This document shows positions 1 through 7,854 of a DNA stretch of 64,000 nucleotides, one piece after another; position 1 is the stretch's first letter, and each line of letters begins with the position of its first letter. The translations under genes and the position numbers were made by a program. The DNA comes from Neolewinella aquimaris (GTDB taxonomy: Bacteria; Bacteroidota; Bacteroidia; Chitinophagales; Saprospiraceae): positions 1 to 64,000 of the forward strand of contig NZ_JACIFF010000010.1 in NCBI RefSeq assembly GCF_014197245.1, written 5' to 3'. The notes under the pieces are model-generated. The model ran no database searches. It saw only the letters and a program-made list of their open reading frames with translations, and was not told the DNA's origin.

Positions 1-78
1 AAGATGATCCGGGTCCTGTACACGTGCCTGAAGAAAGACGTTACGTATGACAAAAAAGTCCATGCAGGACTTGCGTAG
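1..78 (+). pseudogene. IS110-type transposase C-terminal end, cut by the window edge
   Basis: The first 26 codons read KMIRVLYTCLKKDVTYDK and end at a TAG stop at 76-78. The NKMIR-like start resembles the end of IS110-family DEDD transposases (typical pattern AVRNKLIHR). The upstream part lies outside the window, so whether the gene is intact cannot be judged. A close inverted copy lies at 62287-62430, and the match between the two continues about 13 bases beyond the stop. Family assignment rests on this short tail and on the longer copy near 62.4 kb, so it is moderate only. Confidence 0.5.
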
Positions 79-188
79 ACAATAGTAAACAGATTGCCTG
101 CGGCAGACACAGATTCGCTGCGCTCGATCACAGATTTTCTCGGATTGCCTGCGGCCTTCCGCCCAGCTGACATCTACTGGAGTAGCCG

Positions 189-303
189 CTAAAAAATCTG
201 CGCAAATCTGCGACCGAATCCGTTCGAATCTGCGTTAAAACAAAGTCTGCGAAATCTGCGACCAAAATCTGCTTAAATCTGCGTTGGAAAAAATCTGCCT
301 AGA
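189..303 (+). repeat. AATCTGCG-type interspersed repeat cluster
   Basis: The 8-mer AATCTGCG and close variants occur at least six times here, separated by A-rich spacers. The last part (about 250-295) closely matches a second cluster at about 4965-5010 in the same orientation, including the order tgcgac, aaaatctgctt, aaatctgcgttg. No coding frame explains it. It lies between a transposase end and the 3' end of the lysE-like gene. Confidence 0.7.
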
Positions 304-309
304 AAAATT

Positions 310-936
310 CTAAAACCACACCCGCGCCGCCAGCAACACCCCAAACAGCCCCAGCGCCACCGCCCCGGCCCGCTGCGCCCGCAACATCATCGCCGGTTTC
401 AGGAAAGCACGCAGCTTACGCGCGCCCAGCACCTTGCAGGAATCAGCGATGACGATGGTCACCATAATGCCGCCGTATATCGCCAGGGCCTCCGTAGATA
501 GCAGATCGCGGTTGTGCACTTGCGTCACCACGAAGGTCGACCAGAAAAATGCCGTGAAGGGGTTGAGGGAATTCACCGCGAACCCCTGGGCCCAGGCGCT
601 CAGCAGTCCCCGCCGCGTAGGCAGTATTTTCTTACCCTTGATGCTCGGTGGTTTTCGGTACCACATGATGAGTCCGACGCCGAGCAGGAGTACCGAGCCC
701 ACCGTGCCGATGATCTCGTTGAGGTACTGGTAGTCTAGCAGGCGCTCCAGGCGGCCCAGTCCGAAATGGGAAGCGGAGATGAAGGCCAGGTCGCTGGTCC
801 AGATCCCCAGTGCCGCAGCAAAACTCGCCAGGGTGCCCCGCCGCAGACTCAACTGAATCAGCAGCACCACGAGCGGTCCCACCAGCAGCGAGAGCAGCAA
901 GCCGGCCCTTACACCTTCCCAAACGAACCAGATCAA
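310..936 (-). CDS. LysE/RhtB-family amino acid exporter
   Basis: A 208-residue, very hydrophobic protein with about six membrane segments. The N-terminal segment ends in the LVGPLVVLL motif typical of LysE/RhtB transporters, which export amino acids or related metabolites across the inner membrane. The start is TTG at 936: an in-frame TAA lies seven codons upstream and no ATG precedes the first helix. It begins one base after the stop of the Bcp peroxiredoxin gene, so the two are probably co-transcribed and the initiation may be coupled to termination upstream. Substrate is unknown. Family assignment is fairly safe. Confidence 0.8.
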   Translation of the reverse strand: MIWFVWEGVRAGLLLSLLVGPLVVLLIQLSLRRGTLASFAAALGIWTSDLAFISASHFGLGRLERLLDYQYLNEIIGTVGSVLLLGVGLIMWYRKPPSIKGKKILPTRRGLLSAWAQGFAVNSLNPFTAFFWSTFVVTQVHNRDLLSTEALAIYGGIMVTIVIADSCKVLGARKLRAFLKPAMMLRAQRAGAVALGLFGVLLAARVWF

Positions 937-937
937 A

Positions 938-1396
938 TTAAGCGGTTTCCATTAACTGAGCGGCGTGAGATTTGGTATCGACCTTGGCAATAACCCGTTC
1001 GATCTTACCGTCTCCGCCGACCACGAAGGTAGTGCGGTGCACGCCATCGTACTCCCGGCCCATGAATTTCTTCGGCCCCCACACCCCGTAAGCGTCCATA
1101 ATGGAGTGATCTTCGTCGGCAAGTAACGGCATCGGAAGGTCGTACTTGTCGGCAAATTTTTGGTGTTTCTTCACGGGGTCGGGGCTCACACCAAGCAGTT
1201 CGAAGCCCTGTTCCCGGAGCTCGGAATAGTTATCCCGCAGACTGCAGGCCGCCGCCGTACATCCCGGCGTATCGTCTTTTGGGTAAAAAAAGATCACCAG
1301 ACGCTTGCCCGCGAAATCAGCCAGAGAAACCGTCGAACCATCCTGAATGATCCCGGTAAAGGAAGGGGCGACATCGCCCGCTTTAAGTGTAGTCAT
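938..1396 (-). CDS. bcp: Bcp-type thiol peroxidase (peroxiredoxin)
   Basis: A 152-residue thioredoxin-fold protein that reduces hydroperoxides using thioredoxin. The active-site stretch YPKDDTPGCTAAAC carries the peroxidatic Cys46 and a resolving Cys51 five residues later, the arrangement of the BCP/PrxQ subfamily. I start at ATG 1396 (MTTLKAGD), matching the usual N-terminus; an extra six-residue extension upstream is possible but not typical. It is cytoplasmic, full length, and followed after one base by the LysE-type exporter gene. Confidence 0.95.
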   Translation of the reverse strand: MTTLKAGDVAPSFTGIIQDGSTVSLADFAGKRLVIFFYPKDDTPGCTAAACSLRDNYSELREQGFELLGVSPDPVKKHQKFADKYDLPMPLLADEDHSIMDAYGVWGPKKFMGREYDGVHRTTFVVGGDGKIERVIAKVDTKSHAAQLMETA

Positions 1397-1401
1397 GGCA
1401 C

Positions 1402-1659
1402 TTGAAACAAGCACTCCTCCCTGGGGTTCAGATAGCCAAACCCTCCGCCGTGCCCGTCAAGACCCTCCTCGTCGCCCTCGCCGTTATCCTGCTCGCAGTA
1501 CTCATCTACCGCCCCATCCTCCGGATCGCCCGCGAGGATATGGTCACCCGCAAGCAGGCCGGACTGGGAAACAGTGTCGTGTACGCGGTATTACTTTTTC
1601 CCATCGTCGGGCCCTTACTTTACCTCCTCGTCCGCAAAGGCTTCCTGCCCAAAGCATAG
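1402..1659 (+). CDS. small two-helix membrane protein
   Basis: Up to 85 residues with two hydrophobic segments: one near VALAVILLAVLIY and one near YAVLLFPIVGPLLYLL, followed by a basic end. The second helix, with its FPIVGPLLYLL pattern, resembles the phospholipase D-nuclease N-terminal (PLDc_N) helix found in many small envelope proteins, but that is only a resemblance. The first possible start is TTG at 1402; GTG at 1450 would give a more natural 69-residue protein beginning just before the first helix. It is divergent from bcp and followed by the ROK kinase gene. Function not recognised. Confidence 0.5.
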   Translation: MKQALLPGVQIAKPSAVPVKTLLVALAVILLAVLIYRPILRIAREDMVTRKQAGLGNSVVYAVLLFPIVGPLLYLLVRKGFLPKA

Positions 1660-1711
1660 GGGCGGGACCTCGGAAAGCTATCGGGGGTGCGATAGTCAAA
1701 AATCAAGCGCA

Positions 1712-2602
1712 ATGAAATTTGGAATTGACCTCGGAGGAACAAAAATCGAAGGGGTCGTCCTCGACGAGCAGGGCAACGTAGTGGAGCGCCGCCGCATCCC
1801 TACGGAGCGCGAGGGGGGCTATGACCACATCCTCTCCCGCATCGCCCGCGTGGTCACGGAGATGGAAACAGCCACCGGCGTCATCGCCGAATCCGTCGGC
1901 ATCGGCACCCCCGGTACCATCGATCCGCCCACCGGACTGATGAAGAACAGCAACACCGTCGTACTCAATGACCGACCCATCGGCCGCGACCTGGAACGCC
2001 TCATCGGCAAACCCCTCACCCTGGCCAACGACGCCAACTGTTTCGCCGTGGCCGAAACCCTGATGGGCTGCGTACCCGAACAAGTGCCGGATGCCAGGGT
2101 AGTTTTCGGCGTTATTTTAGGTACCGGCACCGGCGGCGGCGTTGTCGTCAACGGCAAGATCATCGGCGGTGCCCAGGGCATCGGTGGGGAGTGGGGACAC
2201 ACCTTTCTTGACCACTCCGGGGGCTACTGCTACTGCGGCCGCGTGGGCTGCACCGAGCAGATCCTCGCCGGTCCGTCCCTAGAGCGCTACTACCTGCGGA
2301 TGAGCGGCCGGTCTCTATCGATGCGGGAGATCGTTCCCCGCTACCGTTCCGGAAACGACCCCGCCGCCACCCGTACGTTGGAACGCTTCTTCCACTACTT
2401 CGCCAAGGGCATCGCCAACATCATCAACGTCCTCGACCCCGACGCGATCGTACTCGGCGGCGGCCTCGGCAACATCGACGAGCTCTACACCCACGGCGTC
2501 CCCCAGGTGGTCGACCACCTCTTCAACCCCCGCATGGACACCCGCTTCCTCCGCCCCAAACTCGGCGATTCCGCCGGCGTTTTCGGCGCCGCCCTCCTCT
2601 AG
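1712..2602 (+). CDS. ROK-family sugar kinase, Mak/fructokinase-like
   Basis: A 296-residue cytoplasmic kinase that phosphorylates a free hexose with ATP. It opens with the phosphate-binding motif GIDLGGTK, has the catalytic aspartate in LANDANC (Asp107), and the ROK zinc site His163 and Cys173, Cys175, Cys180 (CYCGRVGC). Length and motif order fit E. coli Mak (manno(fructo)kinase) best; N-acetylglucosamine or glucose kinase are alternatives. ATG 1712 is chosen because it gives the canonical N-terminus; the frame is open further upstream but that part has no similarity. No sugar transporter is adjacent. Confidence 0.9.
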   Translation: MKFGIDLGGTKIEGVVLDEQGNVVERRRIPTEREGGYDHILSRIARVVTEMETATGVIAESVGIGTPGTIDPPTGLMKNSNTVVLNDRPIGRDLERLIGKPLTLANDANCFAVAETLMGCVPEQVPDARVVFGVILGTGTGGGVVVNGKIIGGAQGIGGEWGHTFLDHSGGYCYCGRVGCTEQILAGPSLERYYLRMSGRSLSMREIVPRYRSGNDPAATRTLERFFHYFAKGIANIINVLDPDAIVLGGGLGNIDELYTHGVPQVVDHLFNPRMDTRFLRPKLGDSAGVFGAALL

Positions 2603-2643
2603 TACAACGCTGGCTCCCGGCAGCGACAGTACAATGCTGCCTC

Positions 2644-2661
2644 CCCCGATAGCTATCGGGG
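2644..2661. repeat. perfect 18-bp palindrome
   Basis: CCCCGATAGCTATCGGGG is perfectly self-complementary and lies between the ROK and cupin genes. The same core (TCCCGATAGCTATCGGGA) appears inside rnpB at 5192-5209, and half of it at about 1678-1685. It may act as a transcription-end hairpin or be a small mobile palindrome. Confidence 0.7.
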
Positions 2662-2699
2662 CGATAACCCCCAATCTCCGACAGCCAAACAACCCAACC

Positions 2700-3107
2700 A
2701 TGCCCAACCCCCAAAAACCCTCCATCCCCTACTGGCACGTCTACACCGACGCCGACGGCATCAGCAGACAAAAGCAGGAACACCTCACCGATTTCGACCT
2801 CGAAAGCATGGGCGGCAGCTCCGGCGAGCAGTGGAACAACAAACTGGAAAAGGGCGAAATGCAGGTCATCTTCAGCGAGCTACCCGCCGACTTCAACGGC
2901 GACTGGCACGAAAACCCCGCCCCCCAGTGGATCATCCCCCTCTCCGGCGGCTGGTGGGTGGAAACGATGGACGGCACTCGTGTGGAAATGCGCGCGGGGG
3001 AGATCAGCCTGGGGGAGGATCAGGGGACGAATGGGGGAAAGGGGCATAAATCCGGGGTGCTCGATAAACAGCCCTGCCGCATGATGATCGTGCAGAAGAA
3101 GGGGTGA
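2700..3107 (+). CDS. small cupin-fold protein
   Basis: A 135-residue protein with the single-domain RmlC-like cupin pattern: a PAPQWIIPLSGGWWVET strand pair, a glycine turn and the MRAGEISLGED segment (about residues 75-110). It lacks a signal peptide, so it should be cytoplasmic. The metal-binding histidines of classic cupins are only partly present. Enzymatic activity cannot be inferred. It follows the ROK gene on the same strand after about 100 bases containing a palindrome. ATG 2700 gives the MPNPQKPS start. Confidence 0.65.
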   Translation: MPNPQKPSIPYWHVYTDADGISRQKQEHLTDFDLESMGGSSGEQWNNKLEKGEMQVIFSELPADFNGDWHENPAPQWIIPLSGGWWVETMDGTRVEMRAGEISLGEDQGTNGGKGHKSGVLDKQPCRMMIVQKKG

Positions 3108-3118
3108 TGGTGGTGGTT

Positions 3119-3159
3119 CCCGGCATCCTGCCGGGGCGTTACCGCTGCCGGGAGGCAGC
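3119..3159. terminator. pair of hairpins between convergent genes
   Basis: Two perfect short hairpins: CCCGGCA-tcc-TGCCGGG at 3119-3135 and GCTGCC-ggga-GGCAGC at 3144-3159. They sit where the cupin gene (+) and the sulfatase gene (-) converge; the second overlaps the last sulfatase codons. No T-run follows, so termination is an inference from position and structure. Confidence 0.45.
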
Positions 3160-4731
3160 ATCGGGCTGGCTGCCCCACCAATCTGCGTTGGGCTGATAGT
3201 CCGCCTGCAACATTTCCGTCCGTCCGGCTTCGAGTTGCTGCATCTTAGTGACGCGCCAGAAACGGTCCTTTTCATCCGCTCGTTGCTGATCGAACTCGGG
3301 GTCTACTTCCGGAAACCGGGCACCCCGCTCGGTGAGAAAGTCATTGAGGGAGGCGTACAGGGAGTCTGCTTTCGCCTGATTGTTTTCGAGCACATTCTCC
3401 TGTTCCTCAGGGTCGCTGGCTAGGTTGTAAAGCTCATTACTTCCGTCTTCCCAGTAATGGATCAGCTTCCAGTCGCCGGCAACGATCACGCTGCTGGGAT
3501 CGCCGCCCTGGTTGCCGTAGTGCGGATAGTGCCAGTACAGCGATCGTTCCGGCAGGTCCTCCCCGTTCATCAGTGGCGTAAGGTCGCTGCCATCGAATTC
3601 CTGGGTAGGCTGAACCGAAAGGCCCGCCAGTGACACCAGGGTAGGGTAGAGGTCCGCTCCGGTCACCCGGGTTTCGACGGAACGTGCAGCGTACCGGTCA
3701 CCGGCCCGTACGAAAAGCGGTTCCCGCGTGCCCCCCTCCCACTGGTAGCCCTTGCCGCCACGCAGAGGTAAATTGCTGGTAGAATAGGAATCTCCGCTGG
3801 ATACCCCGCCGTTGTCGGAAGTGAAAACCACGATGGTGTTATCGGCAATGCCGAGGCTATCCAGCGCATCGAGCACCAGCCCGACCGCCGCATCCATCTG
3901 CGCAACCAGCCCGGCGTAGACCGGGTTGTCCTGCTCGATCCGGATGGGTAACCGCCGCTCCATCTCAAATCCGTGATCGGCTACGCTCCCCTCCACGGCC
4001 TTGTCGCGGTAGTGACGCCAGTAGGCCTCCGTGGTCTGGATCGGAGCGTGGACGGCATAAAAGCTGAGCATCGCGAAGAAGGGCGTATCCCGTTCGGCTA
4101 CGATGAAGTCTTTGGTTTCATCCGCCAGCCGCATAGACAGGTTCTCCCCCGGCCGCCGGTTAGGCAACTGCGGATTATCAAACGGATCGAAGTATCCACC
4201 CCCCGGAGACCCCGTATGGTTGCCCCCTACGTTGATGTCGAAGCCGTGATCGGTAGGCGTGCTGCCCTCCCCACCGAGGTGCCACTTGCCGCTAAAGAAA
4301 GTACGGTACCCATTTTGCTTAAACGCCTCCGCCAGAGAGGTCGCCTCCGCCGGCAATTCCCGCACATAATCGGGGGGCAGGTGGGTCGTAAAGCGGTTGT
4401 TGTTGCGCCAGTCCGCTCCGGATCGTGCGCCGATCCAGTCGGTGATGCCGTGAGTGGCGGTATACTGCCCCAGCATGATGGTTGCGCGGGAAGGGCTGCA
4501 CACCCGGCTACCCGCATAAGCCCGCTCGAAGCGCACACTGCTCGCCGCCAGGCGATCCAGGTTCGGCGTCTCGTAATATTCCGATCCCGTTGCGCCCAAA
4601 TCGTGGAAGCCCAGGTCGTCGGCCAGAATAAAGACCACGTTCGGGGGCCGCTCCTCGGTAGTTTCAGTTTGGGTGGCTTCACTGCCGCACCCGAGGAACA
4701 GGGCTACCCCTATCCACAAAAGCTTGTTCAT
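3139..4731 (-). CDS. exported sulfatase (lipoprotein)
   Basis: A 530-residue sulfatase that hydrolyses sulfate esters. The N-terminus MNKLLWIGVALFLGC is a lipoprotein signal with Cys at 15, so the enzyme is probably anchored in the periplasm or outer membrane. The metal-binding start ILADDLGFHDLG and the formylglycine site CSPSR (Cys78) mark a type I formylglycine sulfatase; downstream come GKWHLGG and FTSDNGG, both typical. The modified Cys needs a maturase encoded elsewhere. The substrate, probably a sulfated polysaccharide, cannot be told from this. I start at ATG 4731 because the longer upstream reading has no signal peptide. Confidence 0.92.
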   Translation of the reverse strand: MNKLLWIGVALFLGCGSEATQTETTEERPPNVVFILADDLGFHDLGATGSEYYETPNLDRLAASSVRFERAYAGSRVCSPSRATIMLGQYTATHGITDWIGARSGADWRNNNRFTTHLPPDYVRELPAEATSLAEAFKQNGYRTFFSGKWHLGGEGSTPTDHGFDINVGGNHTGSPGGGYFDPFDNPQLPNRRPGENLSMRLADETKDFIVAERDTPFFAMLSFYAVHAPIQTTEAYWRHYRDKAVEGSVADHGFEMERRLPIRIEQDNPVYAGLVAQMDAAVGLVLDALDSLGIADNTIVVFTSDNGGVSSGDSYSTSNLPLRGGKGYQWEGGTREPLFVRAGDRYAARSVETRVTGADLYPTLVSLAGLSVQPTQEFDGSDLTPLMNGEDLPERSLYWHYPHYGNQGGDPSSVIVAGDWKLIHYWEDGSNELYNLASDPEEQENVLENNQAKADSLYASLNDFLTERGARFPEVDPEFDQQRADEKDRFWRVTKMQQLEAGRTEMLQADYQPNADWWGSQPDAASRQR

Positions 4732-4823
4732 GCTGCTAATTATTGGAGGACTAACATACGGAGACGGTGCAGAACCGTCAAGTCGGCGGACGAGCCTCGT
4801 GCCTCGGTCGGCCGACGACAAGC

Positions 4824-5010
4824 TACTCGGCGTGCAACGCCTCGACCTCGAATCCGTGCAAATCCGCGCCATCCGTGGTGAACCTCCCCCCGTTGCGCAG
4901 CAACCCTATCTCGTACCGGAGGCCGCTTGACATTACTCGGCGTGCAACGCCCCGACCTTAAATCCGCGAAAATCTGCGAACAAAATCTGCTTGAATCTGC
5001 GTTGAAAAAG
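4824..5010 (+). repeat. diverged direct repeats with AATCTGCG cluster
   Basis: CTCGGCGTGCAACGCC occurs at about 4827 and again at about 4937, each followed by aaatccgyg-type sequence; the second runs into an AATCTGCG cluster (about 4965-5010) nearly the same as that at 250-295. The stretch between the sulfatase start (4731) and rnpB holds nothing else I can identify. Confidence 0.6.
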
Positions 5011-5039
5011 TCTCAGACCAGAGGCCACTTGCCCTCAGG

Positions 5040-5080
5040 AAAAAACCAACGGCCCCCCTCCGAAGAAGAGAGCCGTCGGT
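5040..5080 (-). terminator. rho-independent terminator of rnpB
   Basis: Read on the minus strand: CCGACGGC, a C/T-rich loop, GCCGTTGG, then TTTTTT. It begins directly after the 3' side of helix P1 of the RNase P RNA, as expected for the end of that transcript. Confidence 0.8.
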
Positions 5081-5476
5081 GCAGTACGTTCCGATAAGCC
5101 GGGTTCTGTCGGTCCCGACTGAGTCGGGACGCTCCACCATTTATCTAGGCCGGCAATTGCTCACCGGCTCGATCTACCTACCCGCGTTCCTTCCCGATAG
5201 CTATCGGGAGACCGGGCCGGCCATAGAACGCTGTTTGGTATTTCAACCCACGGGGTTTACCTCCACCGGACATTGCTGCCCGACGGCGTGGGCTCTTACC
5301 CCACGATTTCACCCTTACCTTCCCGGCGAACCGGGAGTGGCGGTATACTTTCTGTGGCACTATTCCGTACCCCTTCCGAGGAAGAAGCCCCGGCCGTTAG
5401 CCGGCGTGGTGCCCTACGTTGCCCGGACTTTCCTCTTGACCGTAAACGAACAAGCGGTGGAGTGGACGCACTGCAA
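5081..5476 (-). ncRNA. rnpB: RNase P RNA
   Basis: The catalytic RNA that removes 5' leaders from pre-tRNAs. On the minus strand the conserved 5' P4 region GAGGAAAGTCCGGGC and the conserved 3' region ACAGAACCCGGCTTA are both present about 300 bases apart. The ends TTGCAGTGCGTCC and GGAACGTACTGCA pair to form helix P1, which fixes the limits to within a few bases. Two variable arms contain perfect palindromes (5112-5130 and 5192-5209) that are also found, wholly or in part, elsewhere in the window. A terminator follows. A coding frame running through this region on the plus strand is not a gene. Confidence 0.95.
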
Positions 5477-5484
5477 GAAAGATA
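5477..5484 (-). promoter_or_regulatory. candidate -7 box of the rnpB promoter
   Basis: On the minus strand TATCTTTC lies immediately before the 5' end of rnpB. It is one base from the Bacteroidota -7 consensus TAnnTTTG. No clear -33 TTG is seen, so this is tentative. Confidence 0.3.
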
Positions 5485-5516
5485 AACCCTTTACGCCCCC
5501 TACGGTTTCCCCCACC

Positions 5517-7013
5517 ATGAAAACCGCCGTAATCGGAGCAGGCATTGCCGGACTCGCCGCCGCCGTCAGACTGGCCGCCGTGGGCCATACCGTCGATGTA
5601 TACGAAGCCAACGACGGTCCCGGAGGCAAGCTCACCGAATTCTCCCTGCCGGGCGGCTACCGCTTCGATTTCGGCCCCTCCCTGTTTACGATGCCGCAGT
5701 ACGTCGACGAGCTCTTCGCACTCGCCGGCGAGAACCCCCGCGACCACTTCAATTACACCCGTCTGCCCGAGGTCTGTCGCTACTGGTGGCCCGACGGCAC
5801 CCGATTCACTGCTCCCGCGTCCACCGCCGACCTGGTACGTTCCGCCGCAAAGACCTTCGACGTGCCGGAACAAGCCATGCAAGATTTCATGGACACCGCC
5901 GCCCGCAAGTACGAACTCACCGGCCGCACCTTCCTGGAAAAAAGCCTCCACAAAGCGAGCACCTGGCTGGATCCCCAGGTCGCCTATGCCATGCTCAAAA
6001 TTCCGGGCCTCGACCTCTTCAAAAGCATGCACGAGGTACACGAAGCGGCACTAAAGGATCCCCGCCTCGTCCAGCTTTTCGATCGCTTCGCGACCTACAA
6101 CGGCAGCAATCCCTACAAAGCACCCGGCCTGCTGTCGATGATCCCCCACTTCGAACACCACTTCGGCGCCTACCTACCCGCGGGGGGGATGTACGATATC
6201 GCGACGAGCATCTACGAACTGGGGCAACGCCTGGGCGTCCGCTACCACTTCAACCAACGGGTAGACAAAATAGAACGGGCGGGGGCGCAGGTGCAGGGTA
6301 TCCGGGTAAATAGCAAGCTAATCCGGTACGACACCGTCGTCTGCAACATGGACGTCTGGCTCGCCTACGAACGCCTACTCCCCGAAGCAAAGCGACCCAA
6401 ACTCACCCTCCACCAGCAAAAAAGCACCAGCGCCGTCATCTTTTACTGGGGCATCGACCGGGAGTTTCCGGAGCTGGGGCTGCATAACATCTTTTTCAGC
6501 CAAGACTACGCCAGCGAATTTGCCAAGCTAGAGCGTGGCGATCTGAGCGACGACGTCACCATCTACGTCAACGTCAGCAGCAAACTGGTCCCCGCAGACG
6601 CCCCCCCCGGTCACGAAAACTGGTTCGTCATGGTGAACGCACCCGCGGATACCGGCCAGGACTGGAATGCCCTGACGGCCCGACTGCGGAGTCGCGTAGT
6701 CACTGCTTTAGGAAAATACCTTGTACCCGCGTCCCCGCCCGAATGGCTTGAACGACACATTACGGCGGAACGCACGGTAGGCCCCCCCGACATCGAGCGG
6801 CTCACGGGCAGTCACCAGGGCGCGCTGTATGGCACCAGCAGCAACAATCGAATGGCGGCCTTCCTGCGGCATCCCAACTTCAGTCGGGAGATCAGTGGGC
6901 TCTATTTCCTCGGCGGCAGCGTTCATCCGGGGGGCGGGCTACCCCTTTGTTTGCTTTCGGCCCGTATTGTAGCCGATCTGGTCGGTCGCCGGGATACGAT
7001 AACATCCCCTTAA
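5517..7013 (+). CDS. carotenoid desaturase of the CrtI/CrtD family
   Basis: A 498-residue FAD-dependent desaturase. It opens with the dinucleotide-binding motif VIGAGIAGLAAA, continues with GPGGKL, and ends with the family hallmark GGSVHPGGGLPLCLLSARI. Among the family it resembles 1-hydroxycarotenoid 3,4-desaturases (CrtD) of Flavobacteria and Cytophagia more than plain phytoene desaturases; this choice is a judgement, not certain. ATG 5517 is selected because the frame upstream runs through rnpB on the other strand. It is a peripheral inner-membrane enzyme of pigment synthesis. No other carotenoid gene is adjacent. Confidence 0.85.
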   Translation: MKTAVIGAGIAGLAAAVRLAAVGHTVDVYEANDGPGGKLTEFSLPGGYRFDFGPSLFTMPQYVDELFALAGENPRDHFNYTRLPEVCRYWWPDGTRFTAPASTADLVRSAAKTFDVPEQAMQDFMDTAARKYELTGRTFLEKSLHKASTWLDPQVAYAMLKIPGLDLFKSMHEVHEAALKDPRLVQLFDRFATYNGSNPYKAPGLLSMIPHFEHHFGAYLPAGGMYDIATSIYELGQRLGVRYHFNQRVDKIERAGAQVQGIRVNSKLIRYDTVVCNMDVWLAYERLLPEAKRPKLTLHQQKSTSAVIFYWGIDREFPELGLHNIFFSQDYASEFAKLERGDLSDDVTIYVNVSSKLVPADAPPGHENWFVMVNAPADTGQDWNALTARLRSRVVTALGKYLVPASPPEWLERHITAERTVGPPDIERLTGSHQGALYGTSSNNRMAAFLRHPNFSREISGLYFLGGSVHPGGGLPLCLLSARIVADLVGRRDTITSP

Positions 7014-7085
7014 GGAAAGGTGACCAAACATGGAGCAATCGCACAGTGTTTTAGGGTATGATTAGAACCCCTAACCACACTTGAT

Positions 7086-7796
7086 ATGAAAACAATAATA
7101 AAATCTTTTCCCCTCTTTCTACTGGCTCTCATGCTGGTTTTTGCTACTGGCTGTAACACCAGCAGAGCCGTTAAGGGCGGTGCTGCCGGCGGTGCCGTAG
7201 GCGGCGTGATCGGTGGTGCCATCGGCAAGAACAACGGCAGCGGCACGAAGGGTGCCATCATTGGCTCGGTCATCGGCGGTGCCGCAGGTGCCGTCATTGG
7301 CGACTACATGGATAAGCAGGCCAAGGAGGTCGAGCAGATCGAAGGTGCCGAAGTAGCCCGCGTAGAAACCACCACGGAAGACGGAGAAACCGTAACCAGC
7401 GGCTACACCATAACCTTCGATAGCGGCGTGCTCTTCGCTTTCGGTAAGTACTCCCTCACGGACGCAAGCCGCATCGAGCTGCAAAAGATGGCCGACGTAT
7501 TCAAGAAATACCCCGATACCAACATCAAGATCGACGGCCATACCGACAACGTAGGCAGTGACAACAGCAACCAGCGCCTCAGTGAGCAACGCGCCGCTAG
7601 CGTAGCCGACTACCTGACCAGCTTGGGCATCGACCGTACCCGCATGACCACCGAAGGATTCGGTGAAACCCGCCCCGTAGAAACCAACGATACCGACGCC
7701 GGCCGCCAGGCCAACCGTCGCGTAGAAGTTGCCATCACCCCGACCGAGCAACTTCAGCAAAAAGCGGAAGAAGGAACCCTCACCGTTCCGGAGTAG
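7086..7796 (+). CDS. OmpA-family lipoprotein with glycine-zipper segment
   Basis: A 236-residue outer-membrane lipoprotein. A signal peptide ends at the lipobox LVFATGC; next come two glycine-zipper stretches (about residues 30-70, GGAAGGAVGGVIGGAIG type); then an OmpA C-terminal peptidoglycan-binding domain (about 115-220) with IDGHTDNVGSDNSNQRLSEQRA and GFGETRPV. Overall layout is that of YiaD-like proteins, which tie the outer membrane to the cell wall. The ATG at 7086 sits after a short leader. A strong hairpin terminator follows the stop. Confidence 0.92.
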   Translation: MKTIIKSFPLFLLALMLVFATGCNTSRAVKGGAAGGAVGGVIGGAIGKNNGSGTKGAIIGSVIGGAAGAVIGDYMDKQAKEVEQIEGAEVARVETTTEDGETVTSGYTITFDSGVLFAFGKYSLTDASRIELQKMADVFKKYPDTNIKIDGHTDNVGSDNSNQRLSEQRAASVADYLTSLGIDRTRMTTEGFGETRPVETNDTDAGRQANRRVEVAITPTEQLQQKAEEGTLTVPE

Positions 7797-7816
7797 ACTT
7801 TTAAAACCTTACTATT

Positions 7817-7854
7817 AGTAGCGGCGTACTCAAGCGGTACGTCGCTATTTTTTT
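7817..7854 (+). terminator. terminator of the OmpA gene, overlapping the end of gatA
   Basis: AGCGGCGTAC, a 7-base loop, GTACGTCGCT, then ATTTTTTT. The T-run encodes, on the other strand, the last lysine codons and the stop of gatA, so the two convergent genes share this sequence. Confidence 0.8.

Noticed and set aside
5079-5516. N-terminal extension of the carotenoid desaturase
   Set aside because: The frame is open but covers rnpB on the opposite strand; the dinucleotide-binding motif starts right after ATG 5517.
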